DNA of 64,000 bases from Azoarcus sp. KH32C (GCF_000349945.1 NC_020516.1:496001-560000); one strand, 5' to 3'. Shown: positions 32,978-42,151, numbered from the stretch's first letter. Numbers and translations: made by a program. Notes: generated by a model not told the origin, from the letters alone.

Positions 32978-34072
32978 ATGAAACCCCTGAACCGCTTGCT
33001 TGGCGTCGTTGTGTTCGGAACCGCGTGCGCAGCTTTTGCCCAAGTGCCTGCCGGCTACCCCGCCGACTATTCGAAGATCGTCGACGCGGCCAAGAAGGAA
33101 GGCAAGGTCGTAGTCTATGGCGCGACCGACACCAATGCCGTCGCGCCGCTGATGAAGGACTTCCAGGCGCTCTACCCGGGCGTCACGGTCGAGTACAGCG
33201 ACATGAACACGACCGAGGTCTACAACCGCGTGATCAGCGAACAGGCGGCAGGCGCGGGCTCGGCCGACGTGGTCTGGAGCTCGTCGATGGACCTGCAGGT
33301 GAAGCTTGTCGGCGACGGCTACGCGCTCACCTACGCCTCGCCCGAAATCCCCAAGCTGCCCGACTGGTCGGTGTGGAAGAACGAAGCCTACGGCATCACC
33401 TATGAGCCGATCGTCTTCGCCTACAACAAGCGCCTGCTCAAGCCCGAGGAGGTGCCGCAGTCGCACGCCGAACTGGTGACGATGCTCAATGCCAACGTCG
33501 AGCGCTTCAAGGGCAAGGTCACGTCCTACGACATCGAGAAGTCCGGCGTCGGCTTCATGATGGTCACGCAGGACGTCAAGGCCAATCCGAACTTCTGGGA
33601 CGTGCCCAAGGCCTTCGGCAATGTCGGCGCGCGCTTCCAGTCGAGCTCGGGCACGATGATGGAGCGCCTCTCGTCGGGCGAGAACCTGCTCGCCTACAAC
33701 CTGATCGGCACCTACGCGATCCTGCGCGCGAAGAAGGATCCGAGCATCGGCGTCGTGATGCCCAAGGACTACACCCTGGTGCTGTCGCGCGTGATGTTCA
33801 TCTCGAAGAGCGCGAAGAACCCGAACGCCGCCAAGCTGTGGCTGGACTACCTGCTGTCGCAGCGCGGGCAGAAGATCATCGCCAACCAGTCCGACCTCGG
33901 CTCGATCCGTAGCGACGTCGAAGGCGAAGTCACCGCGGCCGGCCTGCAGAAGACGCTCGGCGCGAGCCTCAAGCCGGTGCCGGTCAACCCGTCGCTGCTG
34001 ACCTACCTCGATCCGGCCAAGCGCCTCGACTTCCTGAAGCAGTGGCAGTCCGCCGTCAAGGGAACGAAATGA
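32978..34072 (+). CDS. ABC transporter periplasmic binding protein (Fe3+/organic-solute type)
   Basis: A 364-residue binding protein with signal peptide MKPLNRLLGVVVFGTACAAFAQ. It is the paralogue of the protein at 14939 and shares its core segments (VVVYGATD, YSDMNTTEVYN, SADVVWSSSMDLQVKL, DYTLVLSRVMFISK). Good Shine-Dalgarno (GAGGAG) 9 bases upstream. The stop codon overlaps the permease start (ATGA). Family 1 binding proteins with FbpB/FbpC-type partners carry Fe3+ or sometimes phosphonates and other solutes; conserved Tyr pairs for iron were not verified. Confidence 0.9.
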   Translation: MKPLNRLLGVVVFGTACAAFAQVPAGYPADYSKIVDAAKKEGKVVVYGATDTNAVAPLMKDFQALYPGVTVEYSDMNTTEVYNRVISEQAAGAGSADVVWSSSMDLQVKLVGDGYALTYASPEIPKLPDWSVWKNEAYGITYEPIVFAYNKRLLKPEEVPQSHAELVTMLNANVERFKGKVTSYDIEKSGVGFMMVTQDVKANPNFWDVPKAFGNVGARFQSSSGTMMERLSSGENLLAYNLIGTYAILRAKKDPSIGVVMPKDYTLVLSRVMFISKSAKNPNAAKLWLDYLLSQRGQKIIANQSDLGSIRSDVEGEVTAAGLQKTLGASLKPVPVNPSLLTYLDPAKRLDFLKQWQSAVKGTK

Positions 34073-35808
34073 TGTCTACCCCCGCTCAACCGACCATGGT
34101 CGCGGGGACCGCACCGGCCGCTCCGCGGCGGCCGGCGCGTAGCGGCGGATTTCCGCGCTATGCGGTGATCGGGCTTACCGCGCTGCTGGTGTTCCTGCCC
34201 CTCGGCCTGATCCTGTTCCAGAGCCTGCTCGACGCGCCCTTCTTCGCGCCGGCCAAGCACTTCGGGCTCGGCGCCTTCGAGTTCATCTTTGCCGATTCGG
34301 ACTTCTGGATCGCCTTCCGCAACTCGCTCGTGATCGCGCTCGGCATGGCGCTGATCGCCGTGCCGATGGGCGGCGTGCTGGCCTTCATGATGGTGCGCAC
34401 GGACCTGCCCGGACGCACCTGGATCGAGCCGCTGCTGCTGGTGCCGGTGTTCGTGTCGCCGATGGTGCTGGCGTTCGGCTACGTCGTCGCCGCCGGCCCG
34501 GTGGGCTTCTACTCGGTGTGGTTCAACGGGATCTTCGGCGGCGTGCCGTGGAACGTCTATTCGCTCACCGGCATCGCGATCATCGCCGGCCTGACCCACG
34601 TGCCGCACGTGTATCTGTACTCGGCGTCCGCCTTGAAGAGCCTGGGCTCGGACGTCGAAGAGGCGGCGCGCATGGCCGGCGCGAGCCCGCTGCGGGTCGC
34701 GCGTGACGTCAGCCTGCCGATGGTCACGCCGGCGGTGCTGTTCTCGGGCGTGCTGGTGTTCTTCCTCGGCTTCGAGATCTTCGGCCTGCCGCTGGTGCTG
34801 GGCGACCCCGAGGGCCACCTCGTGCTCGCGACCTACCTCTACAAGCTCACGAACAAGCTCGGCACGCCGTCCTACCACCTGATGGCCGCGGTCGCCGTGT
34901 GTCTGATCGCGGTGACCTTCCCGCTGGTGATGCTGCAGCGCTACCTGCTGCGCGGCGCCTCGAAGTTCGTCGCCGTGAAGGGCAAGGCCGGACGTCAGCG
35001 TCCGCTGCCGCTGGGCGCCTGGCGCTGGGTCGCGGTCGCGATCCTCGGCCTGTGGCTCTTCCTGACGGTGTTCGTGCCGCTGTCGGGCATCACGCTGCGG
35101 GCTTTCGTGTCCTTCTGGGGCGAGGGCGTGAACCTGATGGAGGTGCTGACGCTGGATCACTTCCGCGAAGTGTTCGAGCAGCCGGCCCTGGTGCGCGGGA
35201 TCATCAACACCGTGCTGATCGGCGTCATCGGCGGCGCGCTGGCCGTCGTCTGCTACACCGCGCTGGGCCTCGCGACGCACCGCAAGGCCGACGGCTGGAC
35301 GCGTTTCGTCGATTACCTGGTGCTCGTGCCGCGCGCCGTGCCCGGGCTGCTCGCCGGTCTCGCCTTCCTGTGGGTGTTCCTGTTCTTCCCGCCGTTCGCG
35401 CCGCTGCGCTCGACCATGGTCAGCGTGTGGCTCGCCTACTCGGTGGTCTGGCTCGCCTACGGCATGCGCCTCGTGTCGAGTTCGCTGCTGCAGGTCGGAC
35501 CCGAGTTGGAGGAAGCGGCCCGCAGCGTCGGCGCGACGCGGGGCCAGGTGAGCCGCCACGTGACGCTGCCGCTGATCCGTTACGGTCTGATGGGCGCGTG
35601 GCTGCTGGTGTTCATGATCTTCGAGCGCGAGTACTCGACCGGCGTGTATCTGCTGGCGCCGGGGACCGAAGTGATCGGTTCGCTGCTCGTCTCCCTGTGG
35701 GCCACCGGCGCAAGCGACATCGTTGCCGCCCTGTCCGTCATCAACGTCGCGCTGGTCGGGGTGGGCCTCGCCGTCGCGCTGCGGTTTGGAGTGAAACTTC
35801 ATGATTAA
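34069..35808 (+). CDS. ABC transporter permease, duplicated FbpB-type
   Basis: A 579-residue inner-membrane protein with two homologous permease halves and about 12 helices. Each half has an EAA loop: EEAARMAGASPLRVARDVSLP and EEAARSVGATRGQVSRHVTLP, which contact the ATPase. Such a duplicated permease is typical of iron(III)-type uptake systems. ATG 34069 overlaps the upstream TGA; ATG 34072 is possible. The 3' end overlaps the ATPase gene by 8 bases. Confidence 0.92.
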   Translation: MMSTPAQPTMVAGTAPAAPRRPARSGGFPRYAVIGLTALLVFLPLGLILFQSLLDAPFFAPAKHFGLGAFEFIFADSDFWIAFRNSLVIALGMALIAVPMGGVLAFMMVRTDLPGRTWIEPLLLVPVFVSPMVLAFGYVVAAGPVGFYSVWFNGIFGGVPWNVYSLTGIAIIAGLTHVPHVYLYSASALKSLGSDVEEAARMAGASPLRVARDVSLPMVTPAVLFSGVLVFFLGFEIFGLPLVLGDPEGHLVLATYLYKLTNKLGTPSYHLMAAVAVCLIAVTFPLVMLQRYLLRGASKFVAVKGKAGRQRPLPLGAWRWVAVAILGLWLFLTVFVPLSGITLRAFVSFWGEGVNLMEVLTLDHFREVFEQPALVRGIINTVLIGVIGGALAVVCYTALGLATHRKADGWTRFVDYLVLVPRAVPGLLAGLAFLWVFLFFPPFAPLRSTMVSVWLAYSVVWLAYGMRLVSSSLLQVGPELEEAARSVGATRGQVSRHVTLPLIRYGLMGAWLLVFMIFEREYSTGVYLLAPGTEVIGSLLVSLWATGASDIVAALSVINVALVGVGLAVALRFGVKLHD

Positions 35809-36874
35809 GCTGAATGTCGAGGACCTGCACCTCTCCTACGGTGACAACGCCATCCTCAAGGGCGTGTCGATGCAGTTGAAGCGCGGCGAAGTGGTGTCGC
35901 TGCTGGGGCCTTCGGGTAGCGGCAAGACGACGCTGCTGCGGGCCGTTGCCGGGCTGGAAGCGCCGCACAAGGGCCGTATCCGCATCGACGACAAGGCCGT
36001 GTTCGACGGTGCGACCGGCTTCGAGTTGCCGGCCGAAAAGCGCAACCTGGGCCTGGTCTTCCAGTCCTACGCGCTGTGGCCGCACAAGACGGTGTTCGAC
36101 AACGTCGCCTATGGCCTCAAGCTGCGCAAGGTCTCGTCGAGCGAGATCGCGCCGAAGGTCACGTCCGCGCTGAAGAACCTCGGCCTCGGCCATCTCGCCG
36201 AGCGCTTCCCGCACCAGCTCTCGGGCGGCCAGCAGCAGCGCGTCGCGATCGCCCGCGCACTGGTCTACAACCCGCCGGTGATCCTGATGGATGAGCCGCT
36301 CTCCAACCTCGACGCCAAACTGCGCGAGGAAGCACGCGCCTGGCTGCGCGAGTTGATCCTCGAGCTGGAGCTGTCGGCGCTGGTCGTCACGCACGACCAG
36401 GGCGAGGCGATGGCGATGTCGGACCGCATCCTGCTGCTCTCACAAGGCCGCATCGAGCAGCAGGGCACGCCGCAGGAGATGTACGGCAATCCGCAGACGC
36501 TGTTCACGGCGGACTTCATGGGCAGCAACAACCGCATCGCGGGTGAAGTCGCCGAAGTCACGAACGGCACCGCGGTGCTCGCCGGCGCGGGCTGGAAGTT
36601 GCGCGGGCAGGCGCGCGGTACACTGAAGAGCGGTACGAAATGCACGGGCATGATCCGGCTGGAGCGCGTGCGCGTCGCCGAAGGCCCGGGCGACAACCGG
36701 ATTCGCCTGCCGCTCGTGACTTCGATGTTCCTCGGCGACCGCTGGGAGCATCTCTTCCACCAGGACAGCATCCGCGTGCGCGCCTTCGGTCCGCGCCCGC
36801 TCGCCGACGGCGAGCATTGGCTGGAGCTCGCGCCCGAGGACGTGTGGGTGTTCCCGGAACAGGCGGCCGCCTGA
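35801..36874 (+). CDS. ABC transporter ATPase, FbpC/PotA-like
   Basis: A 357-residue ATPase with Walker A GPSGSGKTT, Q-loop LVFQSYALWPHKTVFDN, signature LSGGQQQRVAIARAL, Walker B VILMDEPLSNLDAKLR, switch His in VVTHDQGEAM and a C-terminal TOBE-like regulatory domain (residues about 240-357). It completes the binding protein-permease-ATPase operon beginning at 32978. Confidence 0.94.
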   Translation: MIKLNVEDLHLSYGDNAILKGVSMQLKRGEVVSLLGPSGSGKTTLLRAVAGLEAPHKGRIRIDDKAVFDGATGFELPAEKRNLGLVFQSYALWPHKTVFDNVAYGLKLRKVSSSEIAPKVTSALKNLGLGHLAERFPHQLSGGQQQRVAIARALVYNPPVILMDEPLSNLDAKLREEARAWLRELILELELSALVVTHDQGEAMAMSDRILLLSQGRIEQQGTPQEMYGNPQTLFTADFMGSNNRIAGEVAEVTNGTAVLAGAGWKLRGQARGTLKSGTKCTGMIRLERVRVAEGPGDNRIRLPLVTSMFLGDRWEHLFHQDSIRVRAFGPRPLADGEHWLELAPEDVWVFPEQAAA

Positions 36875-36887
36875 TCCCCGTAGCGTG

Positions 36888-36933
36888 CGGCCATTCCGGT
36901 CGTGGCATCAGCAATGCCGCGACCGGTTGGCCG
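36888..36933. terminator. Long imperfect hairpin after the ABC operon
   Basis: CGGCCA-TT-CCGGTCG-T-GGCAT pairs with ATGCC-G-CGACCGG-T-TGGCCG around a CAGCA loop. It lies 13 bp after the ATPase stop and 15 bp from the convergent acuI stop. No T-run is present, so termination efficiency is uncertain. Confidence 0.6.
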
Positions 36934-36947
36934 TATCCATCGCCGCG

Positions 36948-37931
36948 TCAGCCGCCGATTTTCACGACGACGCGCCCGCGCACTTGCCCCGCGAGCAGCT
37001 TTTCGGCGACCGAAGTGGCGTCGGCGAGTGCGATCTCGCTCGTGATCGCGTCGAGCTTCGAAGCGTCGAGATCGCGCGCGAGCCGCTCCCAGGCTTCCTG
37101 GCGCACGGGTTGCGGCGCCATCACGCTATCAATGCCGTAGAGCGTCACGCCGCGCAGGATGAAGGGCGCGACCGTGGCCGGGAAGTCCATGCCGCCCGCG
37201 AGTCCGCAGGCCGCGACCGCACCGCGGTAGCGCGTCGTCGCGCAGGCATTCACCAGCGTGTGGCTGCCGACGGTATCGATGACGCCCGCCCAGCGTTCCT
37301 TGCCGATCGGCTTGCCGGGCTCAGACAGCTCCTTGCGGTCGATCACGCTCGCGGCGCCGAGGCCGGTCAGGTAGTCGGATTCGGCGACGCGGCCGGTGGA
37401 GGCGACGACCGTGTAGCCGAGTTTCGCGAGCAGCGCGATCGCGACGCTGCCGACCCCGCCGTTCGCGCCGGTGACGAGGATCTCGCCGTCGCCCGGCCGG
37501 ATGCCGTGCTTCTCGAGCGCGAGCACGCACAGCATCGCCGTGTAGCCCGCCGTGCCGATCGCCATCGCCTGGCGCGTCGTGAAGACCGCCGGCAGGCGCA
37601 CGAGCCAGTCGCCTTTCACGCGCGCGACTTCCGCGAGGCCGCCGCAATGCACTTCGCCGACGCCCCAGCCGTTGAGCACGACCTGATCGCCCGCCTTCCA
37701 CGCCGGATGGCTGCTGCTTTCGACCGTGCCCGCGAAGTCAATGCCGGGGATCATCGGGAAGCGCCGAACGACCGGTGAGCGCCCGGTGATCGCGAGTCCG
37801 TCCTTGTAGTTCAGCGTCGACCACGCGACGCGCACCGTCACGTCGCCTTCCGGCAGCACGGCCTCGTCGATGGCCTGCAGCCGGGCCTGGTAGCCCGCTT
37901 CGTCCTTGGTGATCAGAATGCCCTGGAACAT
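36948..37931 (-). CDS. acuI: Acryloyl-CoA reductase / YhdH-family quinone oxidoreductase
   Basis: NADPH-dependent medium-chain reductase that converts toxic acryloyl-CoA to propionyl-CoA (AcuI/YhdH). The 327-residue protein has WSTLNYKDGLAITG, the PMIPGIDFAGTV segment, TAGYTAMLCV and the dinucleotide motif VTGANGGVGSVAIALLAKLGY; no catalytic-zinc Cys set, as in this subfamily. It is transcribed with, and 54 bp downstream of, an AcuR/NemR-type repressor. Confidence 0.92.
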   Translation of the reverse strand: MFQGILITKDEAGYQARLQAIDEAVLPEGDVTVRVAWSTLNYKDGLAITGRSPVVRRFPMIPGIDFAGTVESSSHPAWKAGDQVVLNGWGVGEVHCGGLAEVARVKGDWLVRLPAVFTTRQAMAIGTAGYTAMLCVLALEKHGIRPGDGEILVTGANGGVGSVAIALLAKLGYTVVASTGRVAESDYLTGLGAASVIDRKELSEPGKPIGKERWAGVIDTVGSHTLVNACATTRYRGAVAACGLAGGMDFPATVAPFILRGVTLYGIDSVMAPQPVRQEAWERLARDLDASKLDAITSEIALADATSVAEKLLAGQVRGRVVVKIGG

Positions 37932-37962
37932 CGTCTTCTCCTTGCCGGTTAATTAGACTAAC

Positions 37963-37978
37963 TACCTAAAAATAGGTA
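37963..37978. promoter_or_regulatory. Inverted repeat upstream of acuI
   Basis: TACCTA-AAAA-TAGGTA is a perfect 6-bp dyad in the 54-bp acuR-acuI gap, next to a TTAGACTAACTA sequence (from 37953) that shares TTAGAC with the dyad upstream of acuR. Candidate operator or promoter element for acuI. Confidence 0.55.
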
Positions 37979-37985
37979 CAAAAAA

Positions 37986-38621
37986 TCAGCGCAATGCCGC
38001 CGTGAAAAACCGGAAGAACGCGCGCATCGGCTCAGTCGAGCGCATCAGCCGCGCACGCAGGATCGCGCCTTCCCAGCCGATCCAGAACGCGTGCGACAGG
38101 CCCGCGCAGTCGGCGCCCGCGGGCAGTTCGCCGGCGCTGACTGCGGCCTGCAGGCAGTCGGCGACGCGCGCTTCCCACGTCAGGAAGATCTCCTCCAGCC
38201 GCTGCCGGATCTCTGCGTCCAGACAGCCGACTTCCTGACCGAGGTTGCCGACGAGGCATCCACGCGCGAAGGCGTGGCGCTCCACGCCGGAGCAGGCGTC
38301 GTCGACGAAAGACTGCAGGCGCGCAAGCGGGGCGAGGCTCGCGTCGCGCAGGTGGCGGTCGAGCTTGCACAGCAGGTAGGCCGCGTAGGAATCCAGCGTC
38401 GCGAGCACGAAGGCGTCCTTGCTCGGGAAGTAGTGATAAAAAGACCCCTTTGGCACGCCGACCGACTTCAGCACCTCGTCGAGCGCCGTCGCGCTGACCC
38501 CGCGCTCGGTGAGGAGCTCGGTGCCGCGGCGGATCAGCAGTTCGCGCGTGTCGGCGTAGCTATGGCCGTTGCGCGGCGGGCGGCCGCGCGGACGACGGGG
38601 GAGGGAGCCGGGCTGATCCAT
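37986..38621 (-). CDS. acuR: TetR-family repressor, AcuR/NemR-like
   Basis: A 211-residue regulator: basic start RPRGRPPRNGHSY, HTH (LTERGVSATALDEVLKSVGVPKGSFYHYF is spread over residues 37-65), and the ligand domain with the NemR/AcuR hallmark GCLVGNLGQEVG, whose Cys is placed to sense electrophiles in NemR. It is upstream of acuI on the same strand, as in acuR-acuI operons controlled by acrylate or related electrophiles. The dyad at 38632 just upstream resembles a NemR box (TAGACC-N-GGTCTA). Confidence 0.88.
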   Translation of the reverse strand: MDQPGSLPRRPRGRPPRNGHSYADTRELLIRRGTELLTERGVSATALDEVLKSVGVPKGSFYHYFPSKDAFVLATLDSYAAYLLCKLDRHLRDASLAPLARLQSFVDDACSGVERHAFARGCLVGNLGQEVGCLDAEIRQRLEEIFLTWEARVADCLQAAVSAGELPAGADCAGLSHAFWIGWEGAILRARLMRSTEPMRAFFRFFTAALR

Positions 38622-38631
38622 CGATCGATAT

Positions 38632-38646
38632 TAGACCAGGTGTCTA
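38632..38646. promoter_or_regulatory. NemR-like operator upstream of acuR
   Basis: TAGAC-CAGGT-GTCTA is a 5-bp dyad, resembling the TAGACC-N4-GGTCTA box of NemR, 10 bp upstream of the acuR start. It fits autorepression. Confidence 0.65.
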
Positions 38647-38726
38647 TTAATCTCAAGGACGAGGGAGCGATCCTCGACGCCCCCGGTCGAAGCTCTAGCC
38701 TGCCCGCCGCAGTATCATTCCAAGAC

Positions 38727-39041
38727 ATGGCTTCCCTCTTCGACATCCTCGCCGAGCAGCGCATCTCGGACGCGATCAAGCGCGGAGAATTGGATCACCT
38801 GCCGGGCGCGGGCCGCCCGCTGGTGTTCGACGACGACCCCTTCGTGTCGCCCGAGCAGCGCATGGCCAACCACATCCTCAAGAACGCCGGCTTCGTGCCG
38901 CAGGAAGTGCTGCTGCGCAAGGAAATCGCGAGCCTGCGCCAGCAGCTCGCCGAGGCGCAATCCGGCGAGGACGAACGCGAGCGCGTGCGCCGGCGGCTGG
39001 GATATCTGATCGCGACGCTGGGGAGCCTGCGGCGGCGCTGA
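38727..39041 (+). CDS. DUF1992 (DnaJ-homologue-C28-conserved) protein
   Basis: A 104-residue protein with the DUF1992 core: LAEQRISDAIKRGELDHLPGAGRPL followed by NHILKNAGFVPQEVLLRKEI is recognisable (about residues 7-66), then a charged helical tail. The family is widespread and of unknown function. ATG 38727 follows no strong Shine-Dalgarno but gives the usual family start (MASLFDILAEQR). A GAGGCTCAGCT direct repeat follows its stop. Confidence 0.88.
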   Translation: MASLFDILAEQRISDAIKRGELDHLPGAGRPLVFDDDPFVSPEQRMANHILKNAGFVPQEVLLRKEIASLRQQLAEAQSGEDERERVRRRLGYLIATLGSLRRR

Positions 39042-39055
39042 GGCTCAGCTGAGGC

Positions 39056-39853
39056 TCAGCTGAGGAGGCGTCGCCGCGTCAGCCCGAGCGCGATCCAGAA
39101 TCCCGTCACGCCGTACGCGACCAGCACCGCCAGGTGCAGCGCGATGTCGTGCGGGATCTCGCCGAGCAGGAGCGGGCGCGCCAGCGCGATCGCGTGGGCG
39201 AGCGGCAGCGCCTGGGCGACGAGCTGCACCGCGGCCGGGAGTTGTTCGGCCGGGAAGAACACGCCCGAGATCAGCGTCATCGGTGTGATGAAGAGCGTGA
39301 AGTAGTACATGAAGAAGTCGTAGCTCGGCGCGAGCGCGGTGATCACCAGTCCCACGGCACCGAAGCTCAGGCCGACCAGGAACACCAGCGGCGGCAGCCA
39401 CAGCACGTAGCGCACATCGACCAGGCCGAAGGCGGAGATCACGACGAGGATCGCGAGGCCGGACAGCAGCGACTTCGACGCCGCCCACACGAGCTCGGCG
39501 AACACCACGTCGTCGAGCTCGACCGGCGCGTTCATGATCGCCTCCCAGGTCTTCTGCACGTGCATGCGCGAGAAGCCCGAGTACAGCACCTCGAAGGAGG
39601 CACTGTTCATCGTCGAAGAGCACACCATGCCGGCGGCGAGGAAGCTGATGTAGGACACGCCGCCGATCTTGGGCACCAGCATGCCGATGCCGAAGCCCAG
39701 GCCGAAGAGGTAGATCATCGGATCGGCGAGATTGCCCAGCACCGAGGGCAGCGCGAGCTTGCGCCAGACCATGAAGTTGCGCCGCCACACCGGCAGGAAG
39801 CGGCGCGACACGCGCGGGGGGTGGAGCAGCGAGGAGAGCAGGGCCGTGGTCAT
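39056..39853 (-). CDS. ABC-2 type permease, NodJ-like
   Basis: A 265-residue membrane protein with six predicted helices and the ABC-2 exporter core (FLPVWRRNFMVWRKLALPSV near the N-terminus, SPVELDDVV-like cytoplasmic loop NAPVELDDVVFAEL, ITPMTLISGVFFPAEQLP). It pairs with the ATPase 4 bp upstream. Related NodIJ/DrrAB systems export oligosaccharides, lipids or drugs; substrate unknown. Confidence 0.9.
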   Translation of the reverse strand: MTTALLSSLLHPPRVSRRFLPVWRRNFMVWRKLALPSVLGNLADPMIYLFGLGFGIGMLVPKIGGVSYISFLAAGMVCSSTMNSASFEVLYSGFSRMHVQKTWEAIMNAPVELDDVVFAELVWAASKSLLSGLAILVVISAFGLVDVRYVLWLPPLVFLVGLSFGAVGLVITALAPSYDFFMYYFTLFITPMTLISGVFFPAEQLPAAVQLVAQALPLAHAIALARPLLLGEIPHDIALHLAVLVAYGVTGFWIALGLTRRRLLS

Positions 39854-39857
39854 CGTC

Positions 39858-40850
39858 TCAGTCGCGCAGTTCGCGCCCGGTGAGTTTCAGGAACACGTCT
39901 TCGAGGTTCGCCGGCCGGCGCAGGTAGCGCAGGCCGGGTTGTTCGGCGAGATGTGCGAGCAGCGGTGCGGCGTCGTCGAGGTAGCAGAAGGCCGTCTCGC
40001 CGCTGACCTCATAGCGGCGCGAGAAGCTCCCCGCGTGTGCCTCGGCCCAGGCCTGCGCGCCGCTGACACCGCTCAGGCCGTTCGCGCCGCTGCCGTTCCA
40101 GTCGCCATAGACCTCGACGACCTGCGGTTCGATCTGCGCGGCGATCACCTCGCGCGGGCTGCCTTCGGTGAGCATGCGGCCATTGTCGAGGATCGCGAGC
40201 CGGTCGCCGAGACGCTCGGCCTCGTCCATGAAATGCGTCGTCAGCAGCACCGTCGTGCCGGCGCGGATCAGCTGCTTGAGGCGATCCCAGATCAGGTGTC
40301 GCGCCTGCGGGTCGAGGCCCGTCGTCGGTTCGTCGAGGATCAGCAATTCCGGGCGATTGACGAGTGCGCGGGCGAGCGTCAGGCGCCGCTTCATACCGCC
40401 GGAGAGCGTCTGGATGCGCGCGTCGCGCTTGCCCTCGAGGCCGGCGAAGGCGAGCAGCTCGGGGATGCGTCCCTTGATCGTCGCGTCGTCGAGCCCGAAG
40501 TAGCGGCCGTAGACGAGCAGGTTCTCGGCGCAGGTGAAATCCGGATCGAGGTTGTCCTGCTGCGGCACGACGCCGACGCGCATCCGCGCCTCGCGCGCCC
40601 GTGCCGGAACCGGCAGCCCGGCCAGAAGGATCTCGCCCGCCGAGGGCGTCGTCAGCCCGAGCGCGCAGCGCAGCGTTGTCGTCTTGCCGGCGCCGTTGGG
40701 GCCGAGCAGCGTGAAGCACTCGCCGGCCGCGAGCGTGAGGTCGATGCCGGCGACGACTTCCTTCGTGCCGTAGGACTTGTGCAGCCCGCGGATCACGAGT
40801 GGCGTGGTCTGTGCGACGCCGCGTGCGCCCGCCGCGAGGTCGTCCGGCAT
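39858..40850 (-). CDS. ABC exporter ATPase, NodI/DrrA-like
   Basis: A 330-residue ATPase with Walker A GPNGAGKTTTLR, Q-loop VVPQQDNLD, signature LSGGMKRRLTLARAL, Walker B LLILDEPTTGLDP and switch His in LTTHFMDEAERL. The C-terminal 90 residues form the regulatory extension of NodI/DrrA types. Start ATG 40850 (MPDDLAAGARG) is 14 bp after the GST stop; the initiation signal is weak and an upstream start overlapping gst is possible. Confidence 0.9.
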   Translation of the reverse strand: MPDDLAAGARGVAQTTPLVIRGLHKSYGTKEVVAGIDLTLAAGECFTLLGPNGAGKTTTLRCALGLTTPSAGEILLAGLPVPARAREARMRVGVVPQQDNLDPDFTCAENLLVYGRYFGLDDATIKGRIPELLAFAGLEGKRDARIQTLSGGMKRRLTLARALVNRPELLILDEPTTGLDPQARHLIWDRLKQLIRAGTTVLLTTHFMDEAERLGDRLAILDNGRMLTEGSPREVIAAQIEPQVVEVYGDWNGSGANGLSGVSGAQAWAEAHAGSFSRRYEVSGETAFCYLDDAAPLLAHLAEQPGLRYLRRPANLEDVFLKLTGRELRD

Positions 40851-40864
40851 GCTGCGCACGACGC

Positions 40865-41476
40865 TCAGCTGACCGGCGGCTTGGTGGTGGCGAAGCTCGG
40901 GCGCGCGAACATGCGCTCGGCGAGCGCCGCCAGCGCCGGATGGGTGCTGCGCCATTCGTGATCCGGGAAGCGCAGGTCGAGGTAGCCGAGCGCGACCGCG
41001 ACCGAGATGTCGGCGAGGCTCATCGCGTCGCCGTGCAGCCACTCGCGGCCGGCGGCGCGCCGCTCAAGTTCGTCGACGCTGCGGTCGACCTTCTCGATCT
41101 GGCGGTCGATCTCCATGTCGCTGCGTTGGCCGGTCGGGCGTCGCGATTCAAGCACCGCGAGCACTGCCGCGTCGATCACGCCGTCGGCGAGCGCTTCGAA
41201 CTGGCGCACCCGCACCGCTTCGAGCGGATCCTGCGGGATCAGCGCCGGTGCGGCGCCCAGCGTCTCAACGTAGCCGGCGATCACCGGCGAATCGAAGAAC
41301 ACTTCGCCGTCGTCCGTGACCAGCGCCGGCACCTTGCCGAGCGGGTTCACGGTCGGGATCCGGGTGTTCGCCTCCCACGGCGAATCGACCACGAGTTCGA
41401 ACGGCAGGCCCTTCTCGGCGAGGATGATGCGGATCTTGCGTGCGTAGGCGCTGGTGAGCGAGGCGAACAGCTTCAT
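40865..41476 (-). CDS. Glutathione S-transferase family protein
   Basis: A 203-residue GST: thioredoxin-like N-domain with the SAYARKIR active-site start (Ser in place of Tyr/Cys), NPLGKVPALV with cis-Pro and DSPVIAGYV for the glutathione gamma-glutamyl group, then a helical C-domain. Possibly a detoxification enzyme. It heads the genes for the ABC-2 exporter. Confidence 0.9.
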   Translation of the reverse strand: MKLFASLTSAYARKIRIILAEKGLPFELVVDSPWEANTRIPTVNPLGKVPALVTDDGEVFFDSPVIAGYVETLGAAPALIPQDPLEAVRVRQFEALADGVIDAAVLAVLESRRPTGQRSDMEIDRQIEKVDRSVDELERRAAGREWLHGDAMSLADISVAVALGYLDLRFPDHEWRSTHPALAALAERMFARPSFATTKPPVS

Positions 41477-41503
41477 GCAGATCTCCTGTGGGGGACGGTG
41501 CGC

Positions 41504-42151
41504 TCAGAGCGGGTCCCAGTTGCGGCGGATGATGTCGCGGATCAGGTGCAGCTTGCCGTGGAAGAAGTGGTCGGCGCCCGGCACGACGACGACGGGCAGC
41601 TCCTGCGGCCGTGCCCAGTCGAGCACGTTCGCGAGCGCGACCGTCTCGTCGATCTCGCCGTGGATCACCAGCGTGTCCTTCGGTACCGCGCCGGTCGAGT
41701 AGCTGCGCGCCCCGGTCACGTCGCCCGCGGCGGTGCCAACGAGCACGATGCGCTGCGGCGCCATCACGCCGTCGCCGAGGCGGGCGGCGACGCGCGTCTG
41801 CACGTAGGCGCCGAACGAAAAGCCGCCGAGCGCGAGCGGCAGGCAGCCCCAGCGCGACTGCGCCCAGGCGATCACCGACAGCATGTCCTCGGTCTCGGCC
41901 CCGCCGTTGTCGTGCGCGCCTTCGCTCTTGCCGACGCCGCGGAAGTTCGGGCGCACGACCGCGTAGCCGAGCTCGCGCAGGCTGCGCGCGAGCGTGTGGG
42001 CGATCTTGTTGGTGTTGGCGCCGCCGAACAGCGGGTGCGGATGGCAGACCAGCGCGATGCCGCGCACGGTCTCGGGCGTGTCGATCAGCGCGTCGATGGC
42101 TCCGTCGGGCCCGCGCAGCAGGACGGATTCGGTGGGCTGCGGGCGGGTCAT
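41504..42151 (-). CDS. Alpha/beta hydrolase of the CocE/NonD-like 'dienelactone' type
   Basis: A 215-residue hydrolase with the HPHPLFGGANTNK oxyanion-side loop, RPNFRGVGKSEG, nucleophile elbow GGFSFGAY, Asp in HGEIDETVAL and His in GADHFFHG. These give a full Ser-Asp-His triad. The small HPHP-type hydrolase group is common and its substrate unknown. It overlaps the following ferredoxin-type gene by four bases (ATGA). Confidence 0.88.
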   Translation of the reverse strand: MTRPQPTESVLLRGPDGAIDALIDTPETVRGIALVCHPHPLFGGANTNKIAHTLARSLRELGYAVVRPNFRGVGKSEGAHDNGGAETEDMLSVIAWAQSRWGCLPLALGGFSFGAYVQTRVAARLGDGVMAPQRIVLVGTAAGDVTGARSYSTGAVPKDTLVIHGEIDETVALANVLDWARPQELPVVVVPGADHFFHGKLHLIRDIIRRNWDPL

